DNA of 64,000 nucleotides, from NCBI RefSeq assembly GCF_006517815.1, contig NZ_CP041198.1:3782001-3846000 (forward strand), written 5' to 3'. This document shows positions 18,460-28,459 of this stretch, one piece after another (position 1 is the first letter of the stretch; the number at the start of each line of letters is the position of its first letter). The position numbers were made by a program, and so were the translations under genes. Under the pieces are notes generated by a model. That model was given only the letters and a program-made list of their open reading frames with translations. It was not told where the DNA came from and did no database searches. Source of the stretch: Pseudarthrobacter sp. NIBRBAC000502770. Its GTDB lineage: Bacteria; Actinomycetota; Actinomycetes; Actinomycetales; Micrococcaceae.

Positions 18460-20190
18460 TCAGGGTGCGCAGGTAGGGGGCGTCCCGGGCGTTTGGCCGG
18501 CCGCGCAGGTTGCCAGGGGCGAGATGGGCGTCGGTCCAGCCACGGGCGCGGACGACGTGGGGGCAGGGGTCGGTGCTGCGGTGGTGGGCGCAGGGCTGGG
18601 AGCGGTCGCGTAGACGACGGTGATCAGCGAACCCTTGGGCACCGTTCCGGTGGGGTTGAGTTCCAGCACCGTTCCGGGCGTCTCCGTGCTGCTCTCCTGC
18701 GGAACGACGGTCACCTGCAGCCCCATGCCGGCAAGCGCAGCCTGGACCTGCCGGTAGTCCTTGCCGAGGTACGCCGCCGGAATGACGTTGACGGTGGCCT
18801 GGGTGGGCTGCGTGGTGGGGGTTGGTGTTGGAGTGTTGCGCGTCGGCGTCGGTGTAGCCGACTGGGTGGTCCGCGTGGGGGTCGCGGACGACGGCGGTGC
18901 GCTGCTGGCAGTGGCGCTGGAGCTGGGGTTCCCGGCCGGCGAGAAGAGTCCTGCCTGGTTCAGGAGGAAGCCCACCAGGGCGAAGAGCAGCAACAGGATC
19001 AAGGCGACCAGAGGCCAGGTCCAGGGGCTGCGGCCCTTGCGCCGGGGCTCATCGGAGGGCCCGTCGTCGTACGTTTCCTCCTCCTGGTCCCAGTTCCGCT
19101 CGGCAGCCAAGGCGTTGGCGCGGGCCAGCGGGCCCTGCGCACGCTCCCCGCCATCCGCGGATGCACCGTGGGCGCCGGCAGCCATGGCTGCGGCCGCACC
19201 TGCTGCGCCCGCACCCATCACCGGCAGTGCCGACGTGGCGGTGGGCGCAGAATCCCGCTGCGTGCCAATCACGCCGGTGGGGGCGGTGGCGGTGTCAACA
19301 GGAGCCGTGATGGGTCCCGTCGCCGCATCGAAAAGCAGCATGCCGGGCACCGCGGCGCGGGCGGCACCGACGTCGCCGTTGCGGATGGCCTCCGCTGCTT
19401 CGGCGAGCTTGATGGCGTTCGCCGGCCGGTCCTTGGGGTCCTTGGCCAGCATGGACATCAGGAGCGCCCGGACCGGCGCGGGCAGGCTTTCAGGAAGCGG
19501 CGGCGGGGCGTCGTTCACCTGGGCCAGGGCAATGGCGATCTGGGATTCACCCGAGAACGGGCGGTGGCCGCTGAGGCACTCGTAGCCAATGACGCCGAGG
19601 GAGTAGATGTCCGAGGAACCGGTGGCGGTCTGTCCCGTTGCCTGCTCGGGCGCGAGGTACTGGGCGGTTCCCATGACCTGCCCGGTCTGGGTGAGCGGCA
19701 CCTGGTCGGCGAGTCGGGCGATGCCGAAGTCGGTGACCTTGACCCTCCCGTCGGGGGTGATCAGGAGGTTGCCGGGCTTGACGTCGCGGTGGACCAGGCC
19801 CTGGGCGTGCGCGACGGCCAGGGCGCGGGCGGTCTGCGCGATGATCGACAGCGTACGGTCCGGCGAAAGCACCTGTTCGTGTTCAATGATGCTGCTCAGC
19901 GGCTGGCCCGGGACCAGCTCCATGACCAGGTAGGCCGAGCCCTCCTCTTCGCCGTAGTCGAAGACGTTGGCAATGCCGACGTGGTTCAGCAGCGCGGTGT
20001 GGCGTGCCTCAGCGCGGAACCGCTGGAGGAAGCCGGGGTCACCGGTGTACTCCTCCTTCAGCACCTTAATGGCGACGATGCGGCCCAGGACGAGGTCTTT
20101 GGCCTTCCACACTTCCCCCATGCCGCCGATCGCAATCCGCGTGGTCAGCTGGAATCTGCCGCCGAGGGTGATTCCCGTTGTAGGCCTCAC
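18460..20190 (-). CDS. pknA: Ser/Thr protein kinase (PknA type) with C-terminal PASTA-like domain
   Basis: A 576-residue transmembrane kinase. The kinase core (about 12-270) has [10 protein letters not shown], Lys42, HRDVKPGN (Asp136), DFG at 154-156 and TQT at 167-169. A long Ala-rich linker, one helix (about 390-411) and a Ser/Thr/Pro stalk precede a single PASTA-like unit (about 467-530: [20 protein letters not shown] ... [13 protein letters not shown]). Two cysteines near the end could form a disulphide. Mycobacterial PknA lacks PASTA, so this extracellular module is a difference. GTG start overlaps the pbpA stop (GTGA), so translation is coupled. It acts with PknB on division and wall proteins. 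Confidence 0.94.
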   Translation of the reverse strand: MRPTTGITLGGRFQLTTRIAIGGMGEVWKAKDLVLGRIVAIKVLKEEYTGDPGFLQRFRAEARHTALLNHVGIANVFDYGEEEGSAYLVMELVPGQPLSSIIEHEQVLSPDRTLSIIAQTARALAVAHAQGLVHRDVKPGNLLITPDGRVKVTDFGIARLADQVPLTQTGQVMGTAQYLAPEQATGQTATGSSDIYSLGVIGYECLSGHRPFSGESQIAIALAQVNDAPPPLPESLPAPVRALLMSMLAKDPKDRPANAIKLAEAAEAIRNGDVGAARAAVPGMLLFDAATGPITAPVDTATAPTGVIGTQRDSAPTATSALPVMGAGAAGAAAAMAAGAHGASADGGERAQGPLARANALAAERNWDQEEETYDDGPSDEPRRKGRSPWTWPLVALILLLLFALVGFLLNQAGLFSPAGNPSSSATASSAPPSSATPTRTTQSATPTPTRNTPTPTPTTQPTQATVNVIPAAYLGKDYRQVQAALAGMGLQVTVVPQESSTETPGTVLELNPTGTVPKGSLITVVYATAPSPAPTTAAPTPAPTSSAPVAGPTPISPLATCAAGQTPGTPPTCAP

Positions 20191-21647
20191 TTATTCAACA
20201 CCGCCTCAAAAATCTTCTTCGCGTTGGGACTGGTCAGCTTTGCTCCCGCGTAGATGTCTACGCCTTCCATGACGATCGTGACGCTGACCTTCGGGTTGTC
20301 AGCAGGGGCGAACCCGGTAAACCACGAATTGTTGGTTCCGTTTCCGAGTTCGGCGGTGCCGGTCTTGCCTGCGACCTGGACGCCCGGGACGGCGGCGCCC
20401 TTGGCAATCCCGTCAGTCACCACGCTGGTCATCCATTCGGTGATCTGCTTGGCGATTTCCGGGGTGGTGGACGTCCTGAGCTGCGAGGGCTGCGGCTCGT
20501 CAATGACGCGCAGGTCCGGGGACCGGAGGGTCTTGACGAGGCTTGGCGCCATCTGGGCGCCGCCGTTGGCGATGGCGTTCGTCATCATGTTGACCTGCAG
20601 CGGCGTGACCCGGACATCCTTCTGGCCGATGGCGGACTGGGCGAGCCCGGGCTTGTCCAGGTTGTCAGGGAACCCGTTTCCCGCTGCGTGGCCCAGCTTC
20701 AGCAGGCCTCCCACGTCTTCGCCGAACCCGAACTTCTTGGCCTGGGCGGCGATGGCGTCGCGGCCTAGGTCCAGGGCGATGCTGGCGAACGGCGTATTGC
20801 AGGACTGCTGCAGGGCGAAGGCGAAGCTGGCGGTGTCCCTGGTGTAGCAGTTGCCCCCGGCGTAGTTGGGCAGCTTGTACTGGATGCCGTCAAAGGGCAT
20901 CTCCGCAGGGTTCGGCAGGACGCTGTCCTTGTTGTACTTCCCCGACGCCAAGGCCGCGGCCGTATCCACGAGCTTGAAGACCGAACCCGGGGCGAGGAGT
21001 TCGCCGGTGGGACCACTGACGTTCTGGTTCAGGTTGATGCCAGGGACCTTGACCAACTCGTTGATGTTGGCCCGTTCCGCGGCTGCGTCCTGCGTGGCCA
21101 CCAGGTTGGGGTTGTAGGAAGGCTTGGACGCCATCGCCAGGATGGCACCGGTCTTGGGGTTGGTGACCACGATCGAACCGCGCTGGCCGTCCGGGATCAG
21201 GCTGTAGGCAAGCTGCTGGATCTGCGGATCGATGGTGAGTTCCACCGACGCGCCCTTGGGCTGGTTTCCCAGGAAGAGCTGGCCCACCCGGTCAAGGAAG
21301 AGCTGGTCGGAGTTCCCTGCCAGCTCGGCGCCCATGGTCTGCTCGAGGCCCGTGGCTCCGTAATTCTTCGAGAAGTAGCCGGTGATGCCGGCGTAGAGTT
21401 CCGGCTGCGGATAGGTCCGCTGGAATTTGCACGTCTCCGAACCGGTTTCCGCCGACTCAGCCACGGGAGTGCCGCCCACGATGATGGAACCGCGGTCGTT
21501 GCAGTAGTTCTGCAGGATGGCGCGCTGGTTCAGCGGATTGGTCTTGAGGTCGTCGGCGCCCACCACCTGCACATAACTGATGGCGCCGAAGAGCAGCGCA
21601 AACATGGCAACTGCCGCTACCCATGAGTGTCGAATTGCCTGGTTCAT
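20187..21647 (-). CDS. pbpA: Penicillin-binding protein, class B transpeptidase (PbpA)
   Basis: A 486-residue monofunctional D,D-transpeptidase. An N-terminal membrane helix (about 8-28) is followed by a short dimerisation domain and the transpeptidase domain with all three motifs: SVFK (Ser222, Lys225), SCN (282-284) and KTG (428-430). It cross-links peptidoglycan at sites of growth and is the partner of the RodA/FtsW-type glycosyltransferase encoded just before it. Both ends overlap neighbours by four bases (ATGA with rodA, GTGA with pknA). Several cysteines in the extracellular part (Cys49, Cys73, Cys267, Cys283) might form disulphides. Confidence 0.95.
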   Translation of the reverse strand: MNQAIRHSWVAAVAMFALLFGAISYVQVVGADDLKTNPLNQRAILQNYCNDRGSIIVGGTPVAESAETGSETCKFQRTYPQPELYAGITGYFSKNYGATGLEQTMGAELAGNSDQLFLDRVGQLFLGNQPKGASVELTIDPQIQQLAYSLIPDGQRGSIVVTNPKTGAILAMASKPSYNPNLVATQDAAAERANINELVKVPGINLNQNVSGPTGELLAPGSVFKLVDTAAALASGKYNKDSVLPNPAEMPFDGIQYKLPNYAGGNCYTRDTASFAFALQQSCNTPFASIALDLGRDAIAAQAKKFGFGEDVGGLLKLGHAAGNGFPDNLDKPGLAQSAIGQKDVRVTPLQVNMMTNAIANGGAQMAPSLVKTLRSPDLRVIDEPQPSQLRTSTTPEIAKQITEWMTSVVTDGIAKGAAVPGVQVAGKTGTAELGNGTNNSWFTGFAPADNPKVSVTIVMEGVDIYAGAKLTSPNAKKIFEAVLNK

Positions 21648-23032
21648 GCCTGCTTCACCGCCTCGGTTGGAGTGTCAATGCCGTTTGCCGCCGCCGCGCC
21701 GGCGGGTGGGAGCGGGGTTGTATCCACCGGCCCGCGGGCAGCGTGGGAAATCAACAGGAGCAGCCCCACGATGATCCAGTTGGCCAGGAGGGACGAGCCG
21801 CCCGCCGCCAGGAACGGGGTGGTAAGCCCGGTCAGGGGAATGAGGCGCGTGACGCCGCCGATCACCACGAAGCACTGGAGGGCCACGGCGAGGGACAGGC
21901 CGCAGGCGAGGAGCTTTCCGAACGCGTCGCGGGTGCCCAGGGCTGCCCGGAAACCGCGCGTGACGAACAGCAGGTAGAGCAGCACGATGGCGAACAGCCC
22001 GATCAGTCCCAGTTCTTCGCCCAGCGAGGCGATGATCATGTCGCTGTTGGCGAACGGGACCAGGTCCGGACGGCCCTGGCCAAGGCCGGTACCCACCAGG
22101 CCGCCGTTGGCCATGCCGAACAGGCCCTCGATGACTTGCCGGCTGCCGTTCTCATAGACATCGGGGGAGAAGGCGTTGAGCCAGCCGTAGACGCGCTGCT
22201 GCACATGGGAAAAGACCTGTGCCGCCACGAAGCCGCCGCCCAGGATCAGCGCCAGTCCGATCACCACCCAGCTGATCCGGCTGGTGGCCACGTAGATCAT
22301 CACGATGAACAGGCCGAAGAACAGCAGGGACGAGCCCAGGTCGCGCTGGAACACCAGCACACCGATACTGACCAGCCAGGCCGTGACCATGGGCCCCATG
22401 TCCTTGAACCGCGGGAACTGCATGGGGCCGATCTTGCGGCCCGCAAGCAGGATCAGGTCACGGTTGGACGAAAGATACCCGGCAAAGAATATAGCCAGCG
22501 TAATCTTGGCGACCTCGCCCGGCTGGAACGTCATCGAGCCGAACCGGATCCACACCCGGGCGCCCAGGATTTCCCCGGCGCTGATTCCCGGGACAAGCGG
22601 CAGGATCAGCAAAAGAGCCGAAGCCGCCAGCGAAATGAAGGTGAACCGCCGGAGGATGCGGTGGTCCTTGAGGAAGAACACCACGGCGATGGCCACGGCC
22701 ATGGCAATGAGGGTCCACCGGAGCTGGTTGTTCCCCGTGTCCTCGCCGGGAGCGTCCAGGCGGTGGATCATCGCCAGGCCCAAGCCGTTCAGTGCGATCA
22801 CAATCGGGAGTATTACTGGATCGGCATATTTCGCCCGGAAACGCAGGACGCCGTGGAAAACGAGCGCGGCCACTGCCAGGAGGCTCGACTGGAACCAGAA
22901 GTCGGAGTCGAAGGCCTTTTCCTGGTCCACGCCTACCATCATGTTGGCGCCGATGCCCACGGCGAGGGCCACCAGCAGCAACGCCAGTTCGACGTTGCGG
23001 CGAGGCTTGGGCATGGTGCTTACCTGGCTCAT
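21644..23032 (-). CDS. rodA: FtsW/RodA/SpoVE family peptidoglycan glycosyltransferase
   Basis: A 462-residue SEDS protein with about 10-12 helices that polymerises glycan strands from lipid II. The ATG at 23032 overlaps the pstP stop (ATGA). The frame is open further upstream, but only through pstP coding sequence. Family features include RFGSMTFQPGEVAKITLAIF, the catalytic-loop segment around FSHVQQRVYGWLNAF with NGSRQVIEGLFGMANGGL, and SNSDMIIASLGEELGLIG-like text. It pairs with PbpA encoded directly downstream to form a bipartite synthase. Confidence 0.95.
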   Translation of the reverse strand: MSQVSTMPKPRRNVELALLLVALAVGIGANMMVGVDQEKAFDSDFWFQSSLLAVAALVFHGVLRFRAKYADPVILPIVIALNGLGLAMIHRLDAPGEDTGNNQLRWTLIAMAVAIAVVFFLKDHRILRRFTFISLAASALLLILPLVPGISAGEILGARVWIRFGSMTFQPGEVAKITLAIFFAGYLSSNRDLILLAGRKIGPMQFPRFKDMGPMVTAWLVSIGVLVFQRDLGSSLLFFGLFIVMIYVATSRISWVVIGLALILGGGFVAAQVFSHVQQRVYGWLNAFSPDVYENGSRQVIEGLFGMANGGLVGTGLGQGRPDLVPFANSDMIIASLGEELGLIGLFAIVLLYLLFVTRGFRAALGTRDAFGKLLACGLSLAVALQCFVVIGGVTRLIPLTGLTTPFLAAGGSSLLANWIIVGLLLLISHAARGPVDTTPLPPAGAAAANGIDTPTEAVKQA

Positions 23033-24720
23033 TTGGCCGCCTCGCAGGTGATGGTCGGAGTGGGTGAGGGGGACGGGGCCGGCGGTGCAGGGGCAGGTGC
23101 GGACGCATCGGTTGCCGGCGGCGGGGCTGCCGCGGTGGCCGGAGGAGCGCTGCCCGGGGCCGGTGTCGGGGAAGCGGACACCTTGGGGCATTCCTCCTCG
23201 GGGGACGTGGTCCCGGTCAGCTCCAGGTTCTTGACGATGCGCTGTGCGTCGTACAGGTCATTGGCAGGGACCGTCTGGCGGACCCGCTGCTGCGAGAAGG
23301 GTGGAAGGGAATCCATCCGGATGTCCGTCACCGCTTCAAGGGAGGACAGCTGGATGGGACCCAGCCGCTGGGACACGCCGTTGTAGATGGCCACGCGGGA
23401 ATCGAACTCGCCCACGTAGTACCGGGTCTGGGTCCAGGCGTAGCCGAGCCAGAGGCCCACTGCCACCACAACCAGTACGGCGGCCGCGATGGACCAGGTC
23501 AGCCAGCGGCGCGGACGCAGCGCCGGCAGCGCGTCCTCTCCGTCCGCCGGTTCCGCCTTGTGGGTGAGGAGCGTGGCGGCCCGGCGGGCCACGGTCCGGC
23601 CTGCCACCGTGGGGATGGAGCCGGACTCCGCGGCAGCAGCGGCGGCTCCCACCAGCTCGTGGGGGCGGGAGGCGAGTTCCTCCCGCAGGACCTCGGCAGA
23701 GAGGTGTTCACCAAGATGGGGGTCGGTGCTGCCGGACTCGGCCTGAGGGGCGTTGGCGGCGTTGCCATCTTGCGGTTCCTTGGCTGGCCCGGAGCCGGGA
23801 GTGGCATCCCCGGGTTTGGAGGCGTGGGTTTCCTTGGGCTCGTCCGCGGCGGCTGCCGTTGCGGCGGCGGGAACGCCCTCTGCCGCGGCAGCGGGCTTGC
23901 TGCCCTGCACCGGCGGGATGATTTCGACGGCGGCCGTGCTGACGTCGTCGGGCGTTTCCTCCACGATGTCCACCACGACCACGGTGACGTTGTCAGGGGA
24001 ACCGGCCTCAAGGGTCAACTCAACAAGGGTTTCGGCGCATTCATGCAGGTTGTGGGTTTCGCGGACCGTCCGCTCCACGGCATGCGCGGCAACGTAGTTC
24101 AGGCCGTCGGAGCACAGCAGCCAGCGGTCCCCGGGCCGGGCATCGAGGGTGTCCAGGTCCAGTTCGGGGCTGGCGTCGACATCGCCAAGGACGCGCATGA
24201 GGACGTTCTTGTGGGGGTGCGTTTCGGCTTCTTCAGGCCGCAGCCGGCCTTCGTCGATAAGCCGCTGGACGAAGGTGTGGTCCACGCTGACCTGCTTGAA
24301 TTCACCGTCGCGGAGCCGGTAAGCGCGTGAATCGCCGATGTGGGCGAAGTGCAGCTTGCCGTTGGCCAGCAGGAGGGCGGTGACGGTGGTACCCATGCCC
24401 GCAAGCTTCGGGTTGATGTGCACCAGCTCGGAGAGGAGGGAATTGGCGGTCTGGATCTCGTCCGCCAGGACCGTTCCGGCATCGTCACCATGGTCCGGGC
24501 TGTCCAGGTGGATCATGTCCAGGACGGTTGCGGCCGAGGCGACGTCGCCGCCCGCATGTCCTCCCATGCCGTCCGCGACGACGGCAAGGTGCCGGCCGGC
24601 GTAGGCGGAATCGTCATTCTTGGCACGTATCCGGCCAACATCCGACCGCGCGGCGAAGCGCATGATGAGAGGCCGCTGCGCCGGACTGGAGCCGGTTGCG
24701 GGGTTTTCGGGAACGGCCAC
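23029..24720 (-). CDS. pstP: PP2C-family Ser/Thr phosphatase PstP
   Basis: A 563-residue membrane phosphatase that reverses PknA/PknB signalling. The PP2C domain (about 20-255) has the metal-binding residues in RAKNDD (36-37) and VADGMGGHAGG (Asp50), GDSRAYRLRDG, CSDGLNYV and GSPDNVTVVVVD. A long Ala/Glu/Pro linker leads to one helix (WSIAAAVLVVVAVGLWLGYAW) and an extracellular domain of about 130 residues ending in a Pro/Ala/Ser tail. The architecture matches mycobacterial PstP. GTG start two bases after fhaB; the stop overlaps rodA. Confidence 0.95.
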   Translation of the reverse strand: MAVPENPATGSSPAQRPLIMRFAARSDVGRIRAKNDDSAYAGRHLAVVADGMGGHAGGDVASAATVLDMIHLDSPDHGDDAGTVLADEIQTANSLLSELVHINPKLAGMGTTVTALLLANGKLHFAHIGDSRAYRLRDGEFKQVSVDHTFVQRLIDEGRLRPEEAETHPHKNVLMRVLGDVDASPELDLDTLDARPGDRWLLCSDGLNYVAAHAVERTVRETHNLHECAETLVELTLEAGSPDNVTVVVVDIVEETPDDVSTAAVEIIPPVQGSKPAAAAEGVPAAATAAAADEPKETHASKPGDATPGSGPAKEPQDGNAANAPQAESGSTDPHLGEHLSAEVLREELASRPHELVGAAAAAAESGSIPTVAGRTVARRAATLLTHKAEPADGEDALPALRPRRWLTWSIAAAVLVVVAVGLWLGYAWTQTRYYVGEFDSRVAIYNGVSQRLGPIQLSSLEAVTDIRMDSLPPFSQQRVRQTVPANDLYDAQRIVKNLELTGTTSPEEECPKVSASPTPAPGSAPPATAAAPPPATDASAPAPAPPAPSPSPTPTITCEAAK

Positions 24721-24722
24721 GG

Positions 24723-25205
24723 TTACGGCCTCAATTCAATGACCGTCTTGCCGATCCTCACGGGTACCCCTGGCTCGACAGGCAGGGCACGGGTAAGTTG
24801 CTGGTCTCCCAGGTAGGTTCCGTTGGTGGAACCAAGATCCTCGATGAACCAGCGGCTTCCCTGGGGGAAGAGCCTGGCATGGCGGCCGGAGGCGTAATCG
24901 TCCTCGAGGACCAGGGTGGCTTCCTGCGCGCGTCCCAGCAGGATGGGGCTCGCTGCCAGAGGGAGGGTCCTGCCCTTGAGCGGTCCTTCCAGCACCACCA
25001 GCTGCCGGGCCTGCTGTTTCACGGGCTGCGGAGGCGTTTCGGCCAGTTCGGGGTTACGCCGGAGCTGGCGGGCTGTGGGTGCGCCAGCTGCAGCCTTGCG
25101 GCCCAGCATCAGGTCCCGGCGCATGGCGGAGACGATGCTGAAGATCAGGACCCAAAGGAGGAGCAGGAAACCGAACCGCAGCGCGGTGATGGTGAGGTCG
25201 CTCAT
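24723..25205 (-). CDS. fhaB: FHA-domain protein FhaB/FipA
   Basis: A 160-residue protein with an N-terminal membrane helix (about 8-28), a basic linker, and a C-terminal FHA domain with the phosphothreonine-binding elements ILLGRAQEA, SGRHARLF and LGSTNGTYLG. FHA domains bind pThr on the kinases or their targets; the mycobacterial homologue FipA links FtsZ with division partners. Its ATG overlaps the fhaA stop (ATGA). Second gene of the operon. Confidence 0.94.
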   Translation of the reverse strand: MSDLTITALRFGFLLLLWVLIFSIVSAMRRDLMLGRKAAAGAPTARQLRRNPELAETPPQPVKQQARQLVVLEGPLKGRTLPLAASPILLGRAQEATLVLEDDYASGRHARLFPQGSRWFIEDLGSTNGTYLGDQQLTRALPVEPGVPVRIGKTVIELRP

Positions 25206-25942
25206 GCGTGGCCACCCTGGTTGGCAGGAAGCAGGCGGAAGATGATCTTTGTCCGTCCCATCGTGATGGTGGAGCCGTCAGTGAGTTCGGTGCTTCCGGA
25301 GACCTTTTGGCCGTTGACATAGCTGCCGTTGGTGGACCCCAGGTCAACGGCGCTGGTGACTCCGTTCTCCGTGCGGATCTCCAGGTGGCGCCGCGAAACC
25401 CCCGTGTCTTCGATGAGGATGTCTGCCTCGGATGACCGGCCCAGGACGATGGACGGGGCGTTCAGCGAGTAGCGCTGCCCGTCAATATCCAGAACCGGCT
25501 GGAGCCTGACCGGCTGCCGGCTCGGAGCCGCCGGGACATTGGGCCTGGACTGGGCGGCGCCGGAACCCTGGGACTTCTCTGTCGAGGAAGCGATTTCGAA
25601 GTCGCCGGCCCGGAGTTCCGCGTCGCGGCGGAACGAGATGCGGACGGGACCCTGGAGGGTGTAGCCCTGGCTGCGGACGTGGTTGATGACGACGTCGCAG
25701 AGTTCTTCAGCCAGGGGCGTGCCCCATTCCTGCGCCCTGCCGAAGTCATCGTCACTGAGCTGGACGTCGAAGACATTGGGCACCAACGTGCGTCCGGCGG
25801 CCACGGTGAGGGCCTTGTGGTCCACCTCGCGGCGGAGCCGGCTGGCGATCTCCACCGGCTCGACCTGGGCTTTGGAACCGGTGGAGAAGACGCCGCGGAC
25901 GGCCTTTTCAATGCCACGTTCAACCTTGTCCAGCAGGCCCAT
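25202..25942 (-). CDS. fhaA: FHA-domain protein FhaA with DUF3662 domain
   Basis: A 246-residue cytoplasmic protein. The N-terminal DUF3662 domain (MGLLDKVERGIEKAVRGVF ... RISFRRDAEL, about 1-125) is followed by a linker and a C-terminal FHA domain (SIVLGRSSEADI, SRRHLEI, DLGSTNGSYVNG). In mycobacteria FhaA binds phosphorylated PknB substrates, including the flippase MviN, and restrains wall synthesis at the pole. I use the ATG at 25942, preceded by GGAGAAG; the longer open frame upstream has no family resemblance. First gene of the operon; the linker is much shorter than in the 500-residue mycobacterial FhaA. Confidence 0.94.
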   Translation of the reverse strand: MGLLDKVERGIEKAVRGVFSTGSKAQVEPVEIASRLRREVDHKALTVAAGRTLVPNVFDVQLSDDDFGRAQEWGTPLAEELCDVVINHVRSQGYTLQGPVRISFRRDAELRAGDFEIASSTEKSQGSGAAQSRPNVPAAPSRQPVRLQPVLDIDGQRYSLNAPSIVLGRSSEADILIEDTGVSRRHLEIRTENGVTSAVDLGSTNGSYVNGQKVSGSTELTDGSTITMGRTKIIFRLLPANQGGHA

Positions 25943-26337
25943 GGTGCTTCTCCTTTCCCCCCGGCTCCGGGGCAGTAGTTGTTGCCGGCCATCATCTGCG
26001 GGGCACCCCACCGCTGTGCGGGGATGCCCGCCGGAAGTGGCCACTCCTACATCCGATACTAATGGCCAGCCCTGCGAATGACCTTAATCAACAACGGCCG
26101 GGCGCCGGCAAAAGTTCGGAAGGGTGGTTGTCCTTGGCGGCTGTGGGGCGGCCATCCCGCTGCGGTTGCCGTCCGGGAATTACCTGCTTCAACGCGTTTT
26201 AATTGCGGTCCAGGTGGCTTACGGGAGGGCGGCGTTCGGCCGATTGGTAATTTGCGGCATCTGTCCGTTATGCTTGATCTCGCTGCTTTTACGAGGCGCG
26301 GAACGGGAAACCGAAACGGCCGAGTGGAGGAAATTGC
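25943..26337. other. Intergenic region between fhaA and tRNA-Leu
   Basis: About 395 bp that should carry the minus-strand promoter for the fhaA-pknB operon and the plus-strand promoter of tRNA-Leu. A possible -10 for the tRNA is TATGCT at 26269-26274 with TTGGTA 19 bp upstream, which is weak. I see no gene, strong hairpin or repeat here. Confidence 0.4.
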
Positions 26338-26420
26338 GCGCGAGTGGCGGAACGGCAGACGCGCTGGCTTCAGGTGCCAGTGTCCGAAAGGGCGTGGGGG
26401 TTCAAATCCCCCCTCGCGCA
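26338..26420 (+). tRNA. tRNA-Leu (anticodon CAG)
   Basis: An 83-nt class II tRNA. Acceptor arms GCGCGAG (26338-26344) and CTCGCGC (26413-26419) pair perfectly. The anticodon arm is CTGGC-TTCAGGT-GCCAG, anticodon CAG. A long variable arm (GTGTCCGAAAGGGCGT) is present and the T loop is GGTTCAAATCC. No CCA is encoded. Position beside fhaA is that of leuT in mycobacteria. Confidence 0.97.
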
Positions 26421-26425
26421 CGCAA

Positions 26426-26461
26426 CAGAAGAGCCCCGGTCTTAGGACCGGGGGTCTTCTG
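26426..26461 (+). terminator. Terminator after tRNA-Leu
   Basis: A 16-base arm CAGAAGAGCCCCGGTC (26426-26441) and its near-perfect complement (26446-26461) flank a TTAG loop five bases after the tRNA. The T content is within the stem end (TCTTCTG). Confidence 0.8.
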
Positions 26462-26527
26462 CGTTCCTGGCCAATCATGGGCTGGTTCGCGAATCCGTCC
26501 CTATATCGACCGGATGCGCGAACAACC

Positions 26528-27259
26528 CTAGGAGTCCGACGGCGAAGCGTCCTGCCGTGTGGACAGGCGTGCCGAAGCCTTGAACCGGCGTCGTGAGTTG
26601 GCCAGGTGGCTGCGCATCGCTGCCGCCGCGGCAGCTTCGTCGCCATCGGTGATCGCCTCAAGGATGGACCGGTGCTCCTGGACCACCTGGTCGAAATGGT
26701 CCCGGGCGTAATGCTCGACGCCGGTCATCAGGCGGGTCCGCGGCATGGCAATCATTGTTTGCCCCAGCGCAGCCAGGCAATCGGAGTAATAGGGGTTGCC
26801 GGAGGCTGCCGCCACCGCCCGGTGGAATTCGAAATCCGATTTCATGGCATGGGCGGGGTGGCCTGCGCTTTCGGTGAAGGCCTCCAGTGCCGTGCCGACC
26901 GCCCGCAGCTGCCTGTCCGTACGGTTCCGGGCAGCCAGGGCGGCCGCTTCGGTCTCAACACCCATACGGAAAGCCAGCAGGTGCAGCCTGTCCTCCGTGG
27001 TGGCCACAGGCCGGACACCCGGCACTGCCAGCGGGCCGTCCGACGGCGGCGTGAGCGCGAAGCTGCCCCGTCCCCGTTCGGTTTCCACGAGACCTTCGGC
27101 CTGGAGGCGCGTCAGGGCTGCGCGGACTACCGTCCGGCTAACGCCGAACTCACTGATCAGGGTGTTTTCACTGGGCAGCTTCCCACCCGGCTGGATCACG
27201 CCGTCAACGATGCGGGTGCGAAGGTCAGCGGCGAGGTCCGCGGTGAGGTTCCGGCTCAT
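26528..27259 (-). CDS. GntR family regulator, FadR/FCD subfamily
   Basis: A 243-residue transcription factor. The N-terminal winged helix (about 5-70) has GGKLPSENTLISEFGVSRTVVRAALTRLQAEGLV, shown here in part, and GRGSFAL. The C-terminal FCD ligand domain has DFEFHRAVAAASGN and later His residues that usually bind a metal and a carboxylate ligand. The gene follows the dehydratase by 23 bp on the same strand, so it is probably its own operon's regulator. FCD regulators beside sugar-acid dehydratases commonly sense hexarates or hexuronates; the ligand here is inferred. Confidence 0.9.
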   Translation of the reverse strand: MSRNLTADLAADLRTRIVDGVIQPGGKLPSENTLISEFGVSRTVVRAALTRLQAEGLVETERGRGSFALTPPSDGPLAVPGVRPVATTEDRLHLLAFRMGVETEAAALAARNRTDRQLRAVGTALEAFTESAGHPAHAMKSDFEFHRAVAAASGNPYYSDCLAALGQTMIAMPRTRLMTGVEHYARDHFDQVVQEHRSILEAITDGDEAAAAAAMRSHLANSRRRFKASARLSTRQDASPSDS

Positions 27260-27282
27260 GGCTCAAGGTTACGGCGTCGGGG

Positions 27283-28410
27283 TTAGGCGCCGAATTCCAC
27301 GCTCTCAGTGGTCCAGGCACGGGCCTGCCCGCTGAGGGTGACGCCGAGGCCGGGGCGGTCCGGGACGATCATGCGCCCGTCCTTGGTTTCGAGGCGCTCG
27401 TTGAACAGCGGATCCAACCAGTCGAAGTGCTCCACCCACGGCTCGCGCGGATAGGCAGCAGCAAGGTGCAAATGGATTTCCATGGCGAAGTGCGGGGCCA
27501 GCCCCAGGCCGCGCTCATCCGCCAGGGCAGCAAGGCGGAGGAACTGGGTGATGCCGCCGACGCGGGGGGCATCCGGCTGGATGATGTCACAGCCGTCGGC
27601 GGCAATGAGGCCCTTGTGTTCGGCCACGGACGCGAGCATCTCGCCGGTGGCGATGGGAGTGTCCAGCACCTGTGCCAGGTGGGCATGGCCCTCAAAGTCG
27701 TAGGCGTCCAGGGGCTCCTCGATCCAGATGAGGTTGAACTCCTCGAGCCTGCGGCCCATGCGCAGGGCCGTGGCGCGGTCCCACTGCTGGTTGGCGTCCA
27801 CCATCAGCGGGACATCCCAGCCGATGTGTTCCCGGATGCCGGCCACGCGGCGGAGGTCCTCGGCAGAATCGGGCAGGCCCACCTTGATTTTGATGCCGCC
27901 GATGCCTTCCTCGATGGACTGCGTGGCGCGTGCTTTGACCTCGTCCAGGGTGGCGTTCAGGAAACCGCCCGAGGTGTTGTAGGTCCGCACGGAGTCCCGG
28001 TAGGAGCCGAGGAACTTTGCCAGCGGCAGGCCGGCGCGCCTCGCTTTGAGATCGTACAAAGCGATGTCGACGGCGGCGAGGGCCTGGGTGGCGACGCCTG
28101 AGCGTCCCACGGATGCGCCTGCCCAAAGCAGCTTGGTGTAGATCCTGGCGATGTCATTCGGGTCTTCCCCGATGAGGCCTTCGGCAACTTCCTTGGCGTG
28201 CGCATACTGGGCCCGTCCGCCGGCCCGCTTGGAATAGCTGAAGCCAATCCCTGAATGGCCCAGTTCGCTGGTGATCTCGGCGAACAGGAAGACTACCTCG
28301 GTCATGGGCTTCTGCCGGCCGGTGAAGACCTTGGCGTCACTGATGGGAACGGCAAGGGGGAGTCGGGCGGTGGACAGCTTCACGTGCCGGATCAGGTCGA
28401 CAGTGCTCAT
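27283..28410 (-). CDS. Enolase-superfamily sugar-acid dehydratase (talarate/galactarate dehydratase-like)
   Basis: A 375-residue mandelate racemase-group enzyme. The two catalytic bases are visible: the KxK motif Lys174/Lys176 (GGIKIKVG) and His307 (APHFAMEIHLH). Metal ligands are Asp205 (VDANQQW), Glu231 (WIEEPL) and Glu257 (ATGEML), and Asp280 pairs with the His. The Asn207 in DANQ and the Lys/His pair resemble L-talarate/galactarate dehydratase. It would dehydrate a hexarate to a 5-keto-4-deoxy acid. Exact substrate is inferred. ATG start with AGGAG. It is transcribed with the GntR gene; an operator-like palindrome lies 50 bp upstream. Confidence 0.85.
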   Translation of the reverse strand: MSTVDLIRHVKLSTARLPLAVPISDAKVFTGRQKPMTEVVFLFAEITSELGHSGIGFSYSKRAGGRAQYAHAKEVAEGLIGEDPNDIARIYTKLLWAGASVGRSGVATQALAAVDIALYDLKARRAGLPLAKFLGSYRDSVRTYNTSGGFLNATLDEVKARATQSIEEGIGGIKIKVGLPDSAEDLRRVAGIREHIGWDVPLMVDANQQWDRATALRMGRRLEEFNLIWIEEPLDAYDFEGHAHLAQVLDTPIATGEMLASVAEHKGLIAADGCDIIQPDAPRVGGITQFLRLAALADERGLGLAPHFAMEIHLHLAAAYPREPWVEHFDWLDPLFNERLETKDGRMIVPDRPGLGVTLSGQARAWTTESVEFGA

Positions 28411-28459
28411 GGATTCTCCTAGTGGCGGCGCGGGGCTCCTTCGCCCACCAACAAAGGAT

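Noticed and set aside
17977..20253. 758-codon plus-strand open frame across pknB and pknA
   Set aside because: Both kinases on the minus strand carry complete motifs; the frame is Gly/Arg-rich composition noise.
21623..23386. Long plus-strand open frame over rodA and pstP
   Set aside because: Antisense shadow; His/Gln/Asp-rich text without domains.
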